From Rhodosorus marinus (lineage: Eukaryota > Rhodophyta > Stylonematophyceae > Stylonematales > Stylonemataceae): a stretch of DNA of 64,000 nucleotides. This document shows, piece by piece, positions 10,806 through 22,353 of the stretch. The position numbers and the translations under genes are program-made. Location: positions 1,469,001 to 1,533,000 of the forward strand of contig JAMWBK010000010.1 of NCBI GenBank assembly GCA_029953675.1, written 5' to 3'. Under the pieces are notes generated by a model. That model worked only from the letters and a program-made list of their open reading frames with translations, was not told the DNA's origin and did not search any database. Numbering within the stretch: the stretch's first letter is position 1; every line of letters begins with the position of its first letter.

Positions 10806-12289
10806 ATGTCAGCGAGTTGCTTCGTAGCGGCTCCGGAAATTGCAATGGCGTGGGGCGGGTTCTACGAGAATAAAGCAGAGCCACAGACGGGATGCACAGT
10901 AGTGAACTGTGCTGAGAACTTTTACAAAGGGAAAAGCTGTTTGACTTGCTCGTCGGCCGCAGACGAGGTCGATGGCCTGTTTGGTGAGGAGGATACGGTA
11001 ACTATTCGACACGTTGAAGAGAACGTGATCTGCTCCGATGGTGCATCGCTTAGATACCAACTTTGGGATGCCAAGTTTCCTCCCTTCTCAAAGTAAGTCG
11101 GTTCTTAAGCATTAGCTTGTCGCTGTTTATTGGCTGCACCGCAAAAATTTGGTTTCTGAAGGATTAAATCCTCCCTCACTCGCTTCAGCAGAGAGTTTCG
11201 CGGCTTAGTAGTCATTCTTCATGACTTTTCGACGGATTCTGGACGTGCTTGTAGAAATCTCGTCCCTCGTTTACTATCCGAAGGCTTTGCAGTCTCGTCT
11301 TTTGATATTCGAGGGCACGGGAGGTCATCTGATAGGACTGACGGATTTGGAAGGTCGAGCCCTCTACGCCGACTGTTCACCGGCTCGAGGAGAATCGTCG
11401 TCGACGGGGATGACTGTTGGGTTCAGATCCAGAAATGGAGAAGCGACGTTGAAACGATTGTGCGAAGGGCCATTTCAGACGTAGAACAAAGAAACCCACG
11501 TGTATTTCTTCTGGGTGATGGCTTCGGAGCGGCTATGGCGATTGACTACATGGCGTCCATGCAACAGAAAACCCGGGACGAACTGAACATAAGTGGGGTT
11601 GCGGCGTGTGGGGCAGTTCTGGGCCTGAAAGAGAATATAAGGTAGAGTGAGAAGCTAACATGCCAGTGAAGACCCTTCTTTGCTTCTAATTGTACGTCCA
11701 TTCTTTTCGTCAAAGTTTTCACGACGTTTACAAACTCCTCGACAAATATGGCACTGCCAAAGTAGCTGACGCGGAGTATTTAATTTTTCCGGATGAGTTT
11801 GAGAACCTAAGCCGGGACTTGAGAATAGGAGAGATGATAAAGAAAGATAACCTACGGCTGAGGGAGGCAAACGCCTTGCTCCTTAAGGTACGTATCAAAC
11901 TTTTGCACTGTTTATCCTTGCGCTCGCCCCTGACGCTCTAGTACTTTCTAGGCAGCCGTGCGGGTAGTTGAAAACGCGAATAGGGCGTCCTGCGAATGGG
12001 GGGAAATACCGCTTGCTTTTTTCCATGGAACAAGGGATATTTGCGCGCCAGTCGGTAGGTTTCTATTCATTTTAAGCGTTTTCTCAGTTGCATATTCTAA
12101 TAAGCATCTATATGGGTTCTGATGACAGGAGCTGTTGAGGAGTTCAAAGAATTGACTGGCAGCAGTCAAGTAACGTTGCACAAGTACACAGATGCCAAGC
12201 ATTGGCTGCATCATGAGGTGCTGCCCGAGAGGAGAAACTTTCTAGATGATTTGTTGGAGTGGCTGGTCACACATCACGCTGTGGTGTGA
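10806..12289 (+). CDS. Alpha/beta-hydrolase fold protein, monoacylglycerol-lipase-like, nucleophile missing
   Basis: Five exons: 10806-11092, 11189-11641, 11716-11887, 11952-12054, 12129-12289, giving 391 aa with consistent phases. The fold is recognised from LVVILHDFSTDSGR (oxyanion strand), FAVSSFDIRGHGRSS (the DxRGHGxS block of monoglyceride lipases), VFLLGDGFGAAMA (nucleophile elbow), PLAFFHGTRDICAP (acid Asp) and KHWLHHE (His) near the end. The elbow should read G-x-S-x-G but is G-D-G-F-G, so the serine is glycine although Asp and His are kept. The protein is therefore probably a non-catalytic member, unless a different residue serves as nucleophile. The first 95 residues are not homologous to anything I recognise; MSASCFVAA could be a transit peptide but is not convincing. 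Confidence 0.82.
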
Positions 12290-13260
12290 GACGACGGCCA
12301 GCACTCGTGGGAGCAGGAAGAGTTGTCAAATGTATGAGTAACTAATTAGAGGAGGGGGCACAATTAGCAAGTCATGTTTGTTGATAGCTTAACGAACCGC
12401 CAGCCTGTGCAGGGGCACGGCTAATTCTGGTTTTCCGTGTGTCTGCGGTATCTGAGGTAACACCTCATCATCTTGTGAAGAGCTACGCTTTTGTATGAAT
12501 ATGATCAAGAAGCGCATGACAGAAGGGTGTAATGCAGTAAGAGGTTTAAGAATGTATGACCAAGTACGTGGATTGCTTGAACGATCCCAGTAGCTTAAGT
12601 GGCGCTGAGGTTGGAAATAAATTCGATATTTTATGTTCAGAACACGGTGATGATGACTCAGTCTTCATTCGCTGCACATCCAAACGTGCAGAAACCGGCG
12701 TGTCTCCAAGCAACCTCATCAACAACATCAAAATGGGACTGGAGCGATAGACTTAATCACAAGGCTCACTGGCCTTTTTCCATGAGAGTTGCTCGTACAC
12801 TACATCAACAGCAAACAAACTATTCCAAGGCAATACCGTTCAATCCACCTCTAGCCTGGCGGCAGTTCCGGCAAATAAGTCTACGCAGGTGTCACATTGC
12901 GAACATCACCAGAGCTGTAGATTTCGTACAATGAAATCCAGGCCGTTTCAAAAATTATCAATTTTCTTACATAATTTTTTTGACAACGACGCGTTATTTC
13001 CTCGTTGCAAAATTTCGCGGATTTCTCCTGACTAAAAATGGGTATTTTGAGGTGATTTGTGGATTTCCATTGGAAACGGGCGTTTTTGAAGGGTTTCGAT
13101 GTGCCGGGATGGTAACAGGGAGGGTGGGATGAGAACCGTATGATGATGAATAGATCCTGACATCATATAGTGATTCGTTTGGTTTGGATTATATATTGGC
13201 TCGTTTGTGAGGCCTCTCTGGGTGGATGTAAGGGGTACTCGTGGTGGCAAGAACATAGAG
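12290..13260. other. Intergenic between two plus-strand genes
   Basis: Downstream of the hydrolase and upstream of the TSAUCER-like gene. Only short frames; no repeat or RNA gene recognised. Confidence 0.45.
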
Positions 13261-16200
13261 ATGTCAAATTTAGGCACATACTGGACTCCACCGAATGAGT
13301 TTCTGAAGAGTCAGGTACGTAAGGGTTGTTCTGATTGGGTTTTATGTAGATTTTGAAATTGGCGCTTGAGAGCATGAGATCAAGGATGGTATTTGGTTGT
13401 TAGTGATCTTTGCTCATTCGCATCTGCTTTCTTCCCTCCTTTGCTTCCGGTGGATGTCTGTAGTACGCTACGCGATTGAGGAAGCCTCTACCCTCTCCAG
13501 AGGATCTGAAAGCGAAATTGAGGAAACATCTGGATGAGGAAGCGAACATTGTGACTCGATTTTTGAAGGCGAACAACATCAAGAATACGCTCAAGCTGTT
13601 GTCCATATATCCACCAGATCGATCGCTGCTTCCAGATTATTTCAACTTGCTCAGTACGTGCAAAGATCGCTCGAACCGGATTTGGCTCTGATTAAGTCGC
13701 CTTAGAAGTGGAAGCTTACCCCGCCCCCCGTCGTATCTTTCAGAGAGCGAGGATCGATCAATATGTCGGCTTGCCCATCATTTGGTACGGGAATGTACCC
13801 CCCTAGCCGACGATGAGTACAAGCAACTTGTTCAGATACTTGATTCTGAAGTGAATCAAAAGTCTTCTGTTCGTCGAGCCGTAGCCCTGAGGACGCTCGC
13901 GAGGGTCATCAAGAAAAGAGTATGTTTTCGTTTGGAACGAATATCATGATCTCGCTGCAAATCTTCCGACCTTGTGTCCAGTGTCCATTGGCAGCCGCTG
14001 ACTAGAGAGCTCCGTATACCACCTGCTGCCTCGTCAGGATACGAAGAGAGGACTGAATTCCGCTGAAATCGCTCTGCGAAGTATAGCTGGAGTCACGAAA
14101 CAGATCAGAATCTCTAAGGGACTCCCGGTGAAACCTTCTTCAGGAAAGAAGAAGAAGAAGAAAGGTGAGTGATAGTTTACACCACATAACTGGCGATGGT
14201 GGCTCGCAAGAAGTACGGGCTTTGTGTCCGATTGCCCGTAAAACATGTTACGCAGAGCAGAGGACAAACCACTCGCAGTTCGGTTGGCTCTTAGAGCAAA
14301 GAAACCAGTGGTTTTTTGGGCAAACGTCGCTCCAATTTCGTTCTATGCGGTATATCAGAACTGACGTTATTTGCTTCCAAAACACTTTTCTACATCAGGA
14401 GACGACAACGAAGAACCGTACGAGGATTCTGACGAGGAGGAGAAGATCGACGATGGAGCGGGAAATCTTGTTTACGCGAGGGATATCGCGACCAAAATCA
14501 AGGACAAGACCGGGAAAGTCATTATGGGGCATACTGTCATGGCATGTGTGAGGAGATGTAACAAGGTCAACCCACAAAACTTTGGAATTGAAGTGAGTTA
14601 CCTTGAACACCCACCCGCGCTAGTCCATTACAAAAAGTTCGGTGTGCGAGCGTTCGACATGTCTGAGTTGGACAGGGGCTGAAAAAGTCACTCTATTCTT
14701 TTTTGGGCATCGTGATTTCGTCCTGCTTCGTTCTTGTTTAGGTCTATTTCTACGACCTCGGGTTAAGAGCCAATACGCCATCGACTGTCCGCAACACGAT
14801 AGGACTACTTGAAAACAGACTCACAGCAAATATCAATGCTGTCGGTTTCTATTTGCATCCCAGACTGCCACAATTCAATCCACCGGCTGAGAAGAAACTA
14901 GTTTTCGAAGACCTCGGGGCCAAGGTGCGATTGCTAGATACATGCACGCGATCTTACGCTTCCCAATTGAACTCAGGATTTCGTACTTCTTCGCACCGAA
15001 TCGTGGCTATTCTCGACAGATTTACTACGCTCGAATACTGGCAACTCTGGCTACTGATCCTAATCTTGAGGCTTACGTTGAACGGAACGCGACTCCGGCT
15101 TCCCAAGCAAAGGCGAGGAAGGGATTGTTCGGGTTCATGTTCGGAGGTGATGGGAAGGCAAGTTCAAATGCTCCTGGGGGAGTAGCAGCAAGTCCTGTTC
15201 TACATCTAGACGCGCTTTTGGGGGGGTTTTCCTCAGGGCCCGGTCACGCAAAGAATTCATTGCAGCTTGCGGTTTATGGAGCATTACATTAGCGTGCGGT
15301 CTGATCATTTTCTCCTGTTGACGTGCGGATTCTACTTCTTATACATCTCTTTTACTCAGTCAAAGAAGAGGAAAGGAAACGCTCTACGAAACGACAAACT
15401 CGGTGTTGACTTTTTCGAAGCCCTAACCATCCTCCTTCGCAACCCTAGCGGGCGAGTTCTCCTAGAAGTGATTGTTGGCTTGTCGAGGAGGAGCTGGGCT
15501 TCGTGGATTGACGTACCAGTTCCATCTCATGCCCTTTATGATGCGCCAGACTATGACGACGCGAGGGTCAGTATTTTTGTTACGACAAAACAGGTTGATG
15601 AAGGATCGATTGCGAGCTCATCGTATGCTTCTTGCTCGTTTCGTGTTTGAGAGGGCAGCTTGCGGGTGATGTTGATATTGACTATGATGATGACAGTGAT
15701 GAAGAGTTCCTGCAAGACGACAAGTTCGCCAACAGCAATAATCAGGTAAACATACGTTCTTCACTTTTGTTCCGACAGCCCAAGGATGAATGGTTCTGAC
15801 CAGCCCTTCCGTGTTCCCCGTGGGTTTTGTATTTTGCCGCATTGTTTTCTGATCAATGTTTAGCAAGAGCTTCAGAGCGCTTTTGGCCAAGCACAAGGCC
15901 CTCAAGGTCCAAGCTACATGGCCAAGAAGGAAAAACGGAAACTAGCACGAGAGCAACAAGCACAACTGAATGCGCCCTTTTACTTGCGAAAACTTGGAGA
16001 GGGAATGATTCCCGCTCTTGAGGTAGTAGAGATGGCATAGAATGATCAACATTTGTGGCCCAGGTTGGTTCGATGTCGCTCACTCGCTGTTGGAACTTGC
16101 TACGCTTTGCGAACAGGTTGTTATGCGCCGTATTTTGGGAGGAATGGTAAAAGACGATGCTTGCCTACGCTTCGGTGCTCTTCGTGCTGCTGTCGCGATA

Positions 16201-18914
16201 GCTAGAGCCAAGCTTTACACCGACACTCCAGAGGTATGCTGCTTGATGGGATGAGCGAATTAGATCAGAAACCGTATTGTTTGTAGGACCTCCTATATTC
16301 ATATATACGTCATCCGAAAAGTGGCTAATCCTTTCTTCCTGAACTCCCGATGCTACACGCGAAAAGGAGCAAGATCTTCTGACAAAGGCCAGGTCGGAAT
16401 ATTATGGAACCAGCGCAATGCCGCCAACGCAGCAGCAGCCGGGTGCACCGCAACAAGGGGTCCCGCAGCAAATGACGAGGCCCCAGGGGCTCCTACCCGA
16501 TCAAGGAATGCCAACCTTTGAAGATGACAATCAACAGCACATACTCGAGCCACTTACAAAGCACTTACTGTACCTATTGGCGGAGGAGCCATCGCTTTAC
16601 GTTCGTTGTAAATCAGCGGAAGCCTTTCTCCTCTTCATTGCTGCTGGAGCCGGATCGTCGGTATGTTGACCAACGCAAGCAGCTTACAATCCTGAATTTG
16701 AAAAAGTCAGAGTCTCTAAACGCTACAAGTGCCTCCTATCGTCTGATTAGATTGAGGACAAGCTCGAGGAAGACGAGGACGGTGCTGTTGAACCCCAATC
16801 TGCAGGGTTTCGGGACCGTAGTATTCGACCAGGGACGTCGTTTGAAGAGGACAGGAGGAACCAAAGAGGTCCGCCACTCAATGAACAAGGCGAACTGAGA
16901 AGTATGGTTGACAACGGGGGCATCCCAAACGATGTACAAAGTGGCCCACCGGGAGGCCCACCGGGAGGCCCACTGGAAGGCCCACCGGAAGGCCGTGGGG
17001 GTCCGCCTAGAGGTCCACTTCCTATGGGACTACCTCGGACACGACCTGAAGACGCGAAACCGCCGCCTCCACCACCGCTACCCCCTCTGATAAGGTTCTT
17101 CAGACCCTTCCTATGCAATGAAGGGATGAAAGGACATATCGCTCTCGACGCGTTGCAACCGTTTCTCGAGTCGCTGATCTTCGAGGTGCGATAAACAGCA
17201 CAAGCGTTTCAAAATTTGCGCGGAGACGATCAAGTGAATTTCTACTTGCTGACAGGCCCTTCTGCTTTCCCTTGCTGTTGTGATCACCTTTCCACTTGAT
17301 GTTCTCAGGTTCCGGACGTGGCGCCGTGGCTTGCAATCCAAGTAGTAGAACTTTTGGAGGATTGCGCGTTCTATCATGGTACTAAAGGTTGGTGTGGGTA
17401 CCTTCTTGAAGCGTGGGAAAATGTACTGGCAATTGGTAAGCGCTAAAGCCGTGCTGGATGCACCGCTCGACACGGTCTCGTTGTGTAATCCTTCGCAGTT
17501 CATAGGCTAATTGAGTTCTTGTTCACCTCGTTCAGCTACGATTCCGTGTGCCCACGCCGTCGCGGACTCTGTGCGTAGATGCGCTGAAGCCCTGTACGTT
17601 CATATCCATTTGCTCTATTCTCGTGGCTTTAGGGAGTGCTCCTCGTCATACCTCTTTGCTCATGCGTTGGTCTTTATATTTGCTCCCGAGCAGGCCTGAC
17701 CGAGAGCGACTGTCCGCGACAGCTGCGCAGTTCCTGCGAAGGCGTGTCCTTGATCTGACGGTTTTGTCGGTGGGGGCGGGTGAACTTATGGTAAAAGGTG
17801 TTCCGACGCCATTGCCGCAGGTAGTGGGCTCCGAGATGGAATCACATTTCTCTCTGATTTACCACGGAATTTTGATGGGACCGTCCCCAGAAAGCCGGTA
17901 GGTGTTGGAACATGAGCTTCTGATGTCTCCATTCGCCGTCATTTTCGAGAGGGAGAGCTTAAGATGGGCTTGTTCCGCGTTTTATCGACCGCCATAGGCA
18001 ATGCTTTGTAGACGCCCTCGGTGGAGCTGCCGTTTTGGCCGGTGACCCTTTCCGTATTAATGCATATGAGAAACTATGTGAGTTGAGGCTTGCTCGAGGA
18101 CTCGGACTGCGTGCCGCGGTCGACTTCGTTCTCTGCGCCCTCGACACATTGTATTCCACTCGCGAAAGGCTCGCAGAGGCCAGACTTAAGCTTCGCGAAC
18201 AAGGTATGTTTGCCTGGACTGGTCACGATACGAGGTGAACGGTTCTGTTCAGCAGTTAACCTCACTCCTCTTCTCTCAGGCGGAATTACGAACAGAAGCC
18301 GAGAGGAGGTATGGCTACAAGGAGTATGGAAACTTGCTGCTGAAGCCAGCGCTGCGGCTGGAAGCCTACTAGCAACTCCCCCTCCTCCAGGTATGTTCTC
18401 AGAGCTGTTGACCGCATCGCGGTCAGCGCCGAATTGTTTTTTCGCGAAAACGACGCTTATTTGAGAATCCTGTGCATCGCAAATTCGTGCTTTCCAGGAT
18501 GGCAACCGTTGGGAGCTGATGCCGCCAACGACGTAAGAGCTGCTGAAGAGCTGCTGGGAGACTTCCGGAAGTTTAAGATATCAGGTGAAGACCTGGAAGC
18601 GAAGCTGGTATGAGCCATCGTCTGAAACCTAACTGCGACGGGTCATTGATGCAGCCAGGTTTGAGAGGTGTGGTTTTATTTAATTGCTTTTGTTCTGCTT
18701 ATGTCATGTCCAGGAGGATCATGGACTAATGCCACCTGAGCAACGTGACATAGAGAATGGAAACCCTGCGCATGACCCCAGGGTGGATCCTAGGAGCGAT
18801 CGGAGGATGGACCAACGTGGAGACCTCAGAAACGATCAACGGGGTGGTCCAAGGGCGCTGCCACAGGACGGAGGGGGTGGAAACGGACCACCTCCGCCAC
18901 CGGGCCGGCGATAA
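13261..18914 (+). CDS. TSAUCER/TASH3-like large subunit of the TSET (TPLATE) adaptor complex
   Basis: Twenty exons fit one open frame of 1162 aa: 13261-13314, 13464-13653, 13744-13919, 14038-14164, 14399-14592, 14742-14924, 15020-15268, 15360-15566, 15659-15745, 15864-16022, 16117-16233, 16367-16660, 16751-17185, 17309-17435, 17536-17593, 17694-17897, 17998-18203, 18280-18390, 18498-18607, 18714-18914. Total coding length is a multiple of three. The protein is helical and HEAT/adaptin-like. Similarities to plant TASH3 include EDRSICRLAHHLVRE near the N-terminus, KARKGLFGFMFGGDGK, LLRNPSGRVLLEVIVGL, and GDPFRINAYEKLCEL followed by FVLCALDTLYSTRERLAEA. Known role: TSET/TPLATE is an AP/COPI-related coat acting at the plasma membrane. 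Oddities: a Pro/Gly insert (GPPGGPPGGPLEGPPEG, then PPPPPPLPPL) in the exon starting 16751, and a C-terminal tail of charged repeats ending NGPPPPPGRR with no SH3 domain. Identification is from memory of the family and would need a profile search. Confidence 0.62.
16942..16993 (+). repeat. Imperfect 12-bp tandem repeat coding Gly-Pro-Pro-Gly
   Basis: Four copies of GGCCCACCGGGA-like units inside the TSAUCER-like coding sequence encode the start of its proline-rich insert. In frame, so it only lengthens the linker. Confidence 0.7.
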
Positions 18915-19336
18915 GCTGAGAACAGGCGGCCGTGAGGCGTATGCTGGCGGTTGATAAGCACGAATTCGCGGCTTGTCAGGTTTCAATCAATTTCGTCATT
19001 GGTTGCACTGCTCTCAAGAGGTGCTTTTTAGAGTTCTGCACTCTGTGATTGAGCAAACGGCATGGAGAAAGACTTATGGGGCTAACTGGTTTTGTGGTGG
19101 CTGTAGAACGGTATTCAGCTGGCAACTGTGCACATGATGGATCACTGCAGGCTTGAAATAAAGAATCTTATTGTATTTAATTGGTATGTTCAGAATAGTG
19201 GCTCACTAGAACAAGCAGTCTTATCTATGGAGTCATTTACAATTGTGAATGGTGCATTCTCAGCATGTCCGAATCGAATATTTCAAGTAGTTTCGTGCAC
19301 CAATTTTCCATCATAGCTGTACAAATTCCATCCACT
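18915..19336. other. Spacer between convergent genes
   Basis: Space between the TSAUCER-like stop and the C2H2 gene stop. It must hold both 3' ends. Nothing else seen. Confidence 0.5.
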
Positions 19337-19714
19337 TCATGGGGAAATCAGCGCTTCGATTCGCATCTTGTTAAGGGAGCGAGTCTGAATCTGAGGGCTT
19401 GCCTCATCGCAGCTTGCTGATTGTCCCTCTGCGTCGTGCGAGTGGGACAGGGCGTGGCTCTTCAGACTCGACCTCCATCGAAACTGTTTCTTGCAACCCG
19501 GACACGCAAAGGGAGTTGCCCCGGTGTGTATTCTCATGTGCACGCTCAAGTTCCACCTCTTACGGAACGCTCTATCACAGCCTTTCTGAGGGCAAAGGTA
19601 GATCTTTCCCTTGTCCTCCTTCAATTTTACCGGTTCCATCCCCTTCAAATCGTTCAAATCGCTCAAATCGCGTATATCCCTCACAACAACTTCAACGGGC
19701 TCTTCTATTCCCAT
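19337..19714 (-). CDS. Two-finger C2H2 zinc finger protein
   Basis: Single-exon gene of 125 aa starting at the ATG before GIEEPVEVVVRD. Residues of finger 1 are CPQKGC-x12-HMRIH (C-x4-C-x12-H-x3-H), a TGATPF linker follows, then finger 2 CPGC-x12-HALSH (C-x2-C-x12-H-x3-H). The TGEKP-like linker is typical of DNA-binding tandem fingers. The N-terminal third is acidic with a DLSDLNDLKG stretch; the rest after the fingers is short and polar. Likely a small transcription factor; the target is unknown. An intron upstream adding residues cannot be excluded. Confidence 0.78.
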   Translation of the reverse strand: MGIEEPVEVVVRDIRDLSDLNDLKGMEPVKLKEDKGKIYLCPQKGCDRAFRKRWNLSVHMRIHTGATPFACPGCKKQFRWRSSLKSHALSHSHDAEGQSASCDEASPQIQTRSLNKMRIEALISP

Positions 19715-21845
19715 GTCGCATGTCACCAACCGAGAAACGAGTCTAACACTTAGTAGCTAAATTGACTCTCTCGCATCAGAAAATGATTCAATTCTGCCCT
19801 CTCACCCTCAACTCGCACTCGCAGCAGATCATCAAGCTACGCTTGAGCTTTAAATAGTCCTTTCACACCTTTTTCGCTGGCAGGCACATCCCAGGTGTAG
19901 TAGACACTGATAGTAGTCCACCCAACTCCTGAACGCCTACATGACGAACTACCCGCCGACCACAACATCAATAGTCGCCTATATATATTTTGTACAAAAC
20001 AACATTCTAACATCAGGCAGGCCATCCTAACCTTTCCACAAAACGAATTGCCCGACACCTTAGCCAGCAGCCAGCCAGAAGCCAGCCGGCCCGATTCCAA
20101 TCACATAACAAAACACAAAAAAAAGTCCCCGGGGTAGGAATTTCCAAATTACACTGTACATTATTCCTCATAAATAAAACTACCCCTCCAATACCAGCCA
20201 TAAAAAAACCTTAAACAAACATATTTATTAGTTTAAAATCTATCTACCTCTTTTACATTTTTTTTTGTTACCCCTGATCAATAATATATTTGAAACCCTG
20301 GATTCGGAATGATCATCCATCTCCTACCCCTAAAATCTATATCAAACTAATTTTCCCAGAGTTTGGGTATCCACCTGTAGAAGCCGAAGATACTCAGCTT
20401 CAATGGTCCGCGGTAAATTATTTTTTTTTAGAGCTGTATGGCTTCTGACTACGTTGCCTGATTAAAAAATACTGCACAATGACACAAGGGCTATCACAAA
20501 CCCCCTCTGCTCTCGTGGAGCTTTTTTTTACTAGGGTGGGTCTCTGGGGGGGGGGAGTCGGGGGAAAAAGCTTGCTGCTGCGCCTTTAGCCAGCATAGGA
20601 AAAATAAATGGGTCTTGCAGAAATTTTGATGCCGAGGAGGATAGTAGGGGTGGGAACGGTGAGCAAAGTTTTGTCAATAGTAAAAATCAATCTAACAATA
20701 TGGGTGTGAACTTGAAATAAATTTAAAAATACATGAAGTCAGTACAACGAGAATCAAATATGTTCTATGAAAAAAGGATAAGTTTGCGAGTTGGATTGAA
20801 ACTGGTGGCAGCGAGAAACAAAAACGGAAAGGGGGGGGGGGGGTGGGCAAACGCTCTGCATGAAGAACAAATTTTATTTTCTTTTTTTTCTGTGAGGAAC
20901 TGAGTTGTACGTTTACTGGTAGTCAAAGCTTGAGTCAGCCATATGATGAAATTGTGTTTTTGTTGAAGAGGGGGATATTTGTGTTAATGGGATGCTTCTA
21001 AAACTACTTAAATACATTTTTATCAGTGTTGTTGTTTGGATCTAAGAGGGGTGGAGTTCTTTTCATCTCACTTGTTCCTTAAGTTTCTCCTCAACGAACG
21101 ATCGGCGGAAAAAAGAACAGACAAAAAAAGGGCAGAGCTGCAACAAGAGCTAGCGAAAAAAAAAAAAAAAGGACGACGTTTTTTTTAATTTTCTTTTGAA
21201 GGTATGTATACGAGTGGGAAAATAAGAACTATTCAAGAATGGCAGTGGGTCAAGCGAATAGTTTTTGAAAATCATGTGAAATTACGCTAAGTCGATTCCA
21301 GGGTTCACCGGTCTGTTTTTCGAAAACTGTTAATTAATTGGGCTCCCGTCATAAAAACATTGAAAAATAATAAGAGAAAAATAAATGGAAATACAAGTCC
21401 TCATGACGGTGACAGCTTCTGGATACTAGAATAGCTTTACTTTTTTCGGTGGATTGTATTGTATTGTTAGAACCTACGATTTTATGAACTGATAGATCTA
21501 GAAAATATAATACTTTTCCAAAGAATGATCATATTTGTTTTAGAAAGTCTATCTTTCTCCCAGCTGACAGCCCGACCTCGAAGTTCGTCAAACCCGTCAG
21601 AGACTGGGAGAAGGGGTGTGTGAATGTCAATATTTAAAGTAATTAAATATGCTTTAGCCCTTTATATTTGTCCGCGTGTCCTTCTTTGTCATTAATGAGT
21701 TTTAGTAGAAAATGCGTGGAGTACTGGATTGTGTGTGTGGGTATTGCGGAGGGAGTGAGGACGTTGATGCACATTTCTTGTTCGTTCTTTTTTGGAAAAA
21801 AGTGAAGAACGGAGATGTGGGCTCTCAATGTGGTGAGTTTTCGTT
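19715..21845. other. Gene-free AT-rich spacer with homopolymer runs
   Basis: 2.1 kb with no credible reading frame. Holds a 13-base G run at 20831-20843, a 15-base A run at 21156-21170 and several T runs. No transposon ends or RNA gene recognised. Confidence 0.5.
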
Positions 21846-22353
21846 TCATTCGGAATGGATTTGCCTTGAGCTTTTTGGGTTGGGGTTAGCACAAGTGGAA
21901 GAAGAAGGTGAGAGGGAGGGATTGCGGACTGCGGTGACCGGGAAGGGAAACATTGCCCTATAGGGATATACACACCCACCCGGGGTTTTAGTAGGCGTTT
22001 GGTCATCCAAATATCTTCCTCTCTTGTGTCTAGAAAACGCTTTTCTCTTGTAGTAATTTTCCACGGCGACCGTTGCTGAGACATCTGGAATCCGGTGACG
22101 GTGAGGCGTACCCAGTCTGAGCGGTTTTTTTCGTGAATAAAAGAAGTATCTCATCGACGGGCTGTACACGTTCTCAAGCTGTCCAATAGCACTGAAAGTA
22201 TGAGCCCCGTAGTCTCCGTCGTCATCTCCCGGGTGTGGCCCTTCCGTCTCGTCCTGGAGAACAGATATGCAGCCGGGGTGGGGGTGGGGGGTTGGGGGAA
22301 GGGTCAGACGAGAAACTAGCACAACCACGTACAATGATCATATGACTTGACAT
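21846..22353 (-). CDS. Possible two-exon gene, unknown function
   Basis: Exon 1 (22333-22353) encodes MSSHMII and ends at a GTACGT donor. The 79-nt intron has a CTGAC branch-like site, a long C/T tract and a CAG acceptor; exon 2 runs from 22253 down to a stop at 21846. The product starts with an acidic stretch (DETEGPHPGDDDGDY), then SAIGQLENVYSPSMRYFFY and a basic Arg/Lys/His-rich part. The C-terminal 50 residues are Pro/Ser-rich and may instead be intron or UTR. The intron is one of the best-formed in the window, which is the main argument for a gene. No family recognised. Confidence 0.38.

Noticed and set aside
18714-18914. SH3 domain expected at the end of a TASH3-like protein
   Set aside because: The last exon encodes only charged repeats and a Pro-rich end; no ALYDF-type start or other SH3 motif is visible.
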